A model generated the notes under the pieces. The model ran no database searches. It was given only the letters and a program-made list of their open reading frames with translations, and had not been told where the DNA came from. Positions 42,132 to 42,489 of a stretch of DNA of 42,489 bases are shown piece by piece. Source of the DNA: Saprospiraceae bacterium UBA6168. GTDB lineage: Bacteria; Bacteroidota; Bacteroidia; Chitinophagales; Saprospiraceae. Made by a program: the position numbers and the translations under genes. The DNA lies in the NCBI GenBank assembly GCA_002435785.1, contig DIUC01000034.1, positions 1 through 42,489 on the forward strand. Direction: 5' to 3'. Each line of letters opens with the position of its first letter. Position 1 is the stretch's first letter.

Positions 42132-42338
42132 ATGGAAAGACAGGTAGGTGGCCAGCGAGGCAAGTTCGAGTTCGTAATGGGTAGGGAGAAAATGACGCTG
42201 CGAACCGGGGACAGCCTCGTCATCCCGTCCAATATGCCTCACTCCGGGCGGGCGCTTACCCGCTGCCGCATACTTGATGTGTTTACGCCGGTGCGAGAGG
42301 ACTTTCGGAAGGGGGAGGTGGCGTATGCCGTGCGGTAG
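42132..42338 (+). pseudogene. 5'-truncated cupin-domain gene
   Basis: Sixty-eight codons read GKFEFVMGREKMTLRTGDSL, VIPSNMPHSGRALT and RILDVFTPVREDFRKG, the second half of a small cupin (second motif with P32 and H37). The first cupin motif with its two metal-binding His is absent, and a stop lies in frame upstream of the ATG. The family usually has about 105-115 residues. It is best read as a relic; a short functional protein is less likely. Confidence 0.6.
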
Positions 42339-42489
42339 CCACCTGCCTACACCAGCCCGACAACGCCTGTAAACATCCCGACGTGCATCCCATAGTAACT
42401 TATAAATATGCGTTGCGTCCAAAAGGACTTGGAAGGGTTCCAAATGAAAAAAGCAAATGTCCCGAAAGACTTTGCATGGTGACTTATTG
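42339..42489. other. Right edge, nothing assigned
   Basis: Two short open stretches overlap here (one ends MKKANVPKDFAW, stop at 42482), but neither has enough length or context to call a gene. Confidence 0.4.

Noticed and set aside
42129..42443. 104-codon minus-strand frame at the right edge
   Set aside because: Antisense to the cupin fragment, which has clear family text.
1..42489. tRNA, rRNA, riboswitch or integrase attachment site
   Set aside because: No cloverleaf, rRNA motif, known riboswitch core or integrase gene was recognised on either strand by reading.

Overview
The window looks like a chromosome segment of a Bacteroidota bacterium, most likely of the Saprospiria/Saprospiraceae type (an inference from gene content; no rRNA or other marker gene is present). 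Supporting signs are a SusC/SusD pair, PorT-like outer-membrane barrels, an ECF sigma factor followed by a membrane-anchored barrel protein, genes without clear Shine-Dalgarno sites, DUF6702 and DUF6438 proteins, and many exported caspase-like proteins carrying TPR repeats.

Layout. 1-4.4 kb, minus strand: a Lys/Ala-rich protein cut by the window edge, a family 2 glycosyltransferase, then a sigma / anti-sigma-like barrel / PorT-like barrel operon that ends at a strong terminator. 4.4-32.6 kb, plus strand: a large cluster of exported caspase-fold proteins. It opens with a metacaspase carrying DUF4384 (4467) and an unknown exported protein (6653). Six caspase-TPR paralogues follow (8262, 10266, 13054, 22205, 24803, 29743). 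Five keep the His/Cys dyad. The one at 8262 has lost both residues and looks like a maintained pseudoenzyme. Three decayed paralogue fragments (15508, 28258, 32417) show that the family has been expanding and decaying here. The cluster is interrupted by a 21-bp phased repeat array, an orphan SusC/SusD pair, a 181-bp element with terminal inverted repeats, a lipoprotein and a graveyard of gene fragments. 29.1-34.7 kb also carries three related small exported cysteine-containing proteins, one of them fused to DUF6438.

35-42 kb: two M1 zinc metallopeptidase paralogues flank a HupE/UreJ-like membrane protein, a DUF6702 protein and a two-gene AT-rich cassette (small helical protein plus HNH endonuclease). 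A 5'-truncated cupin lies near the right edge.

How the genes may work together (inference): all caspase-TPR proteins have signal peptides, so they act outside the cytoplasm. They share a caspase fold ending in an EF-hand-like loop, an unnamed helical linker domain with a conserved ALQDEAQQ-type motif, TPR repeats, and a C-terminus that always ends in Lys-Asp. This suggests an exported, possibly calcium-responsive protease family with a pseudoenzyme member. The small cysteine-containing proteins, the 6653 barrel-like protein and the SusC/SusD pair are candidate partners only by position. The window is unusually rich in perfect or near-perfect inverted repeats, several of which lie inside reading frames.
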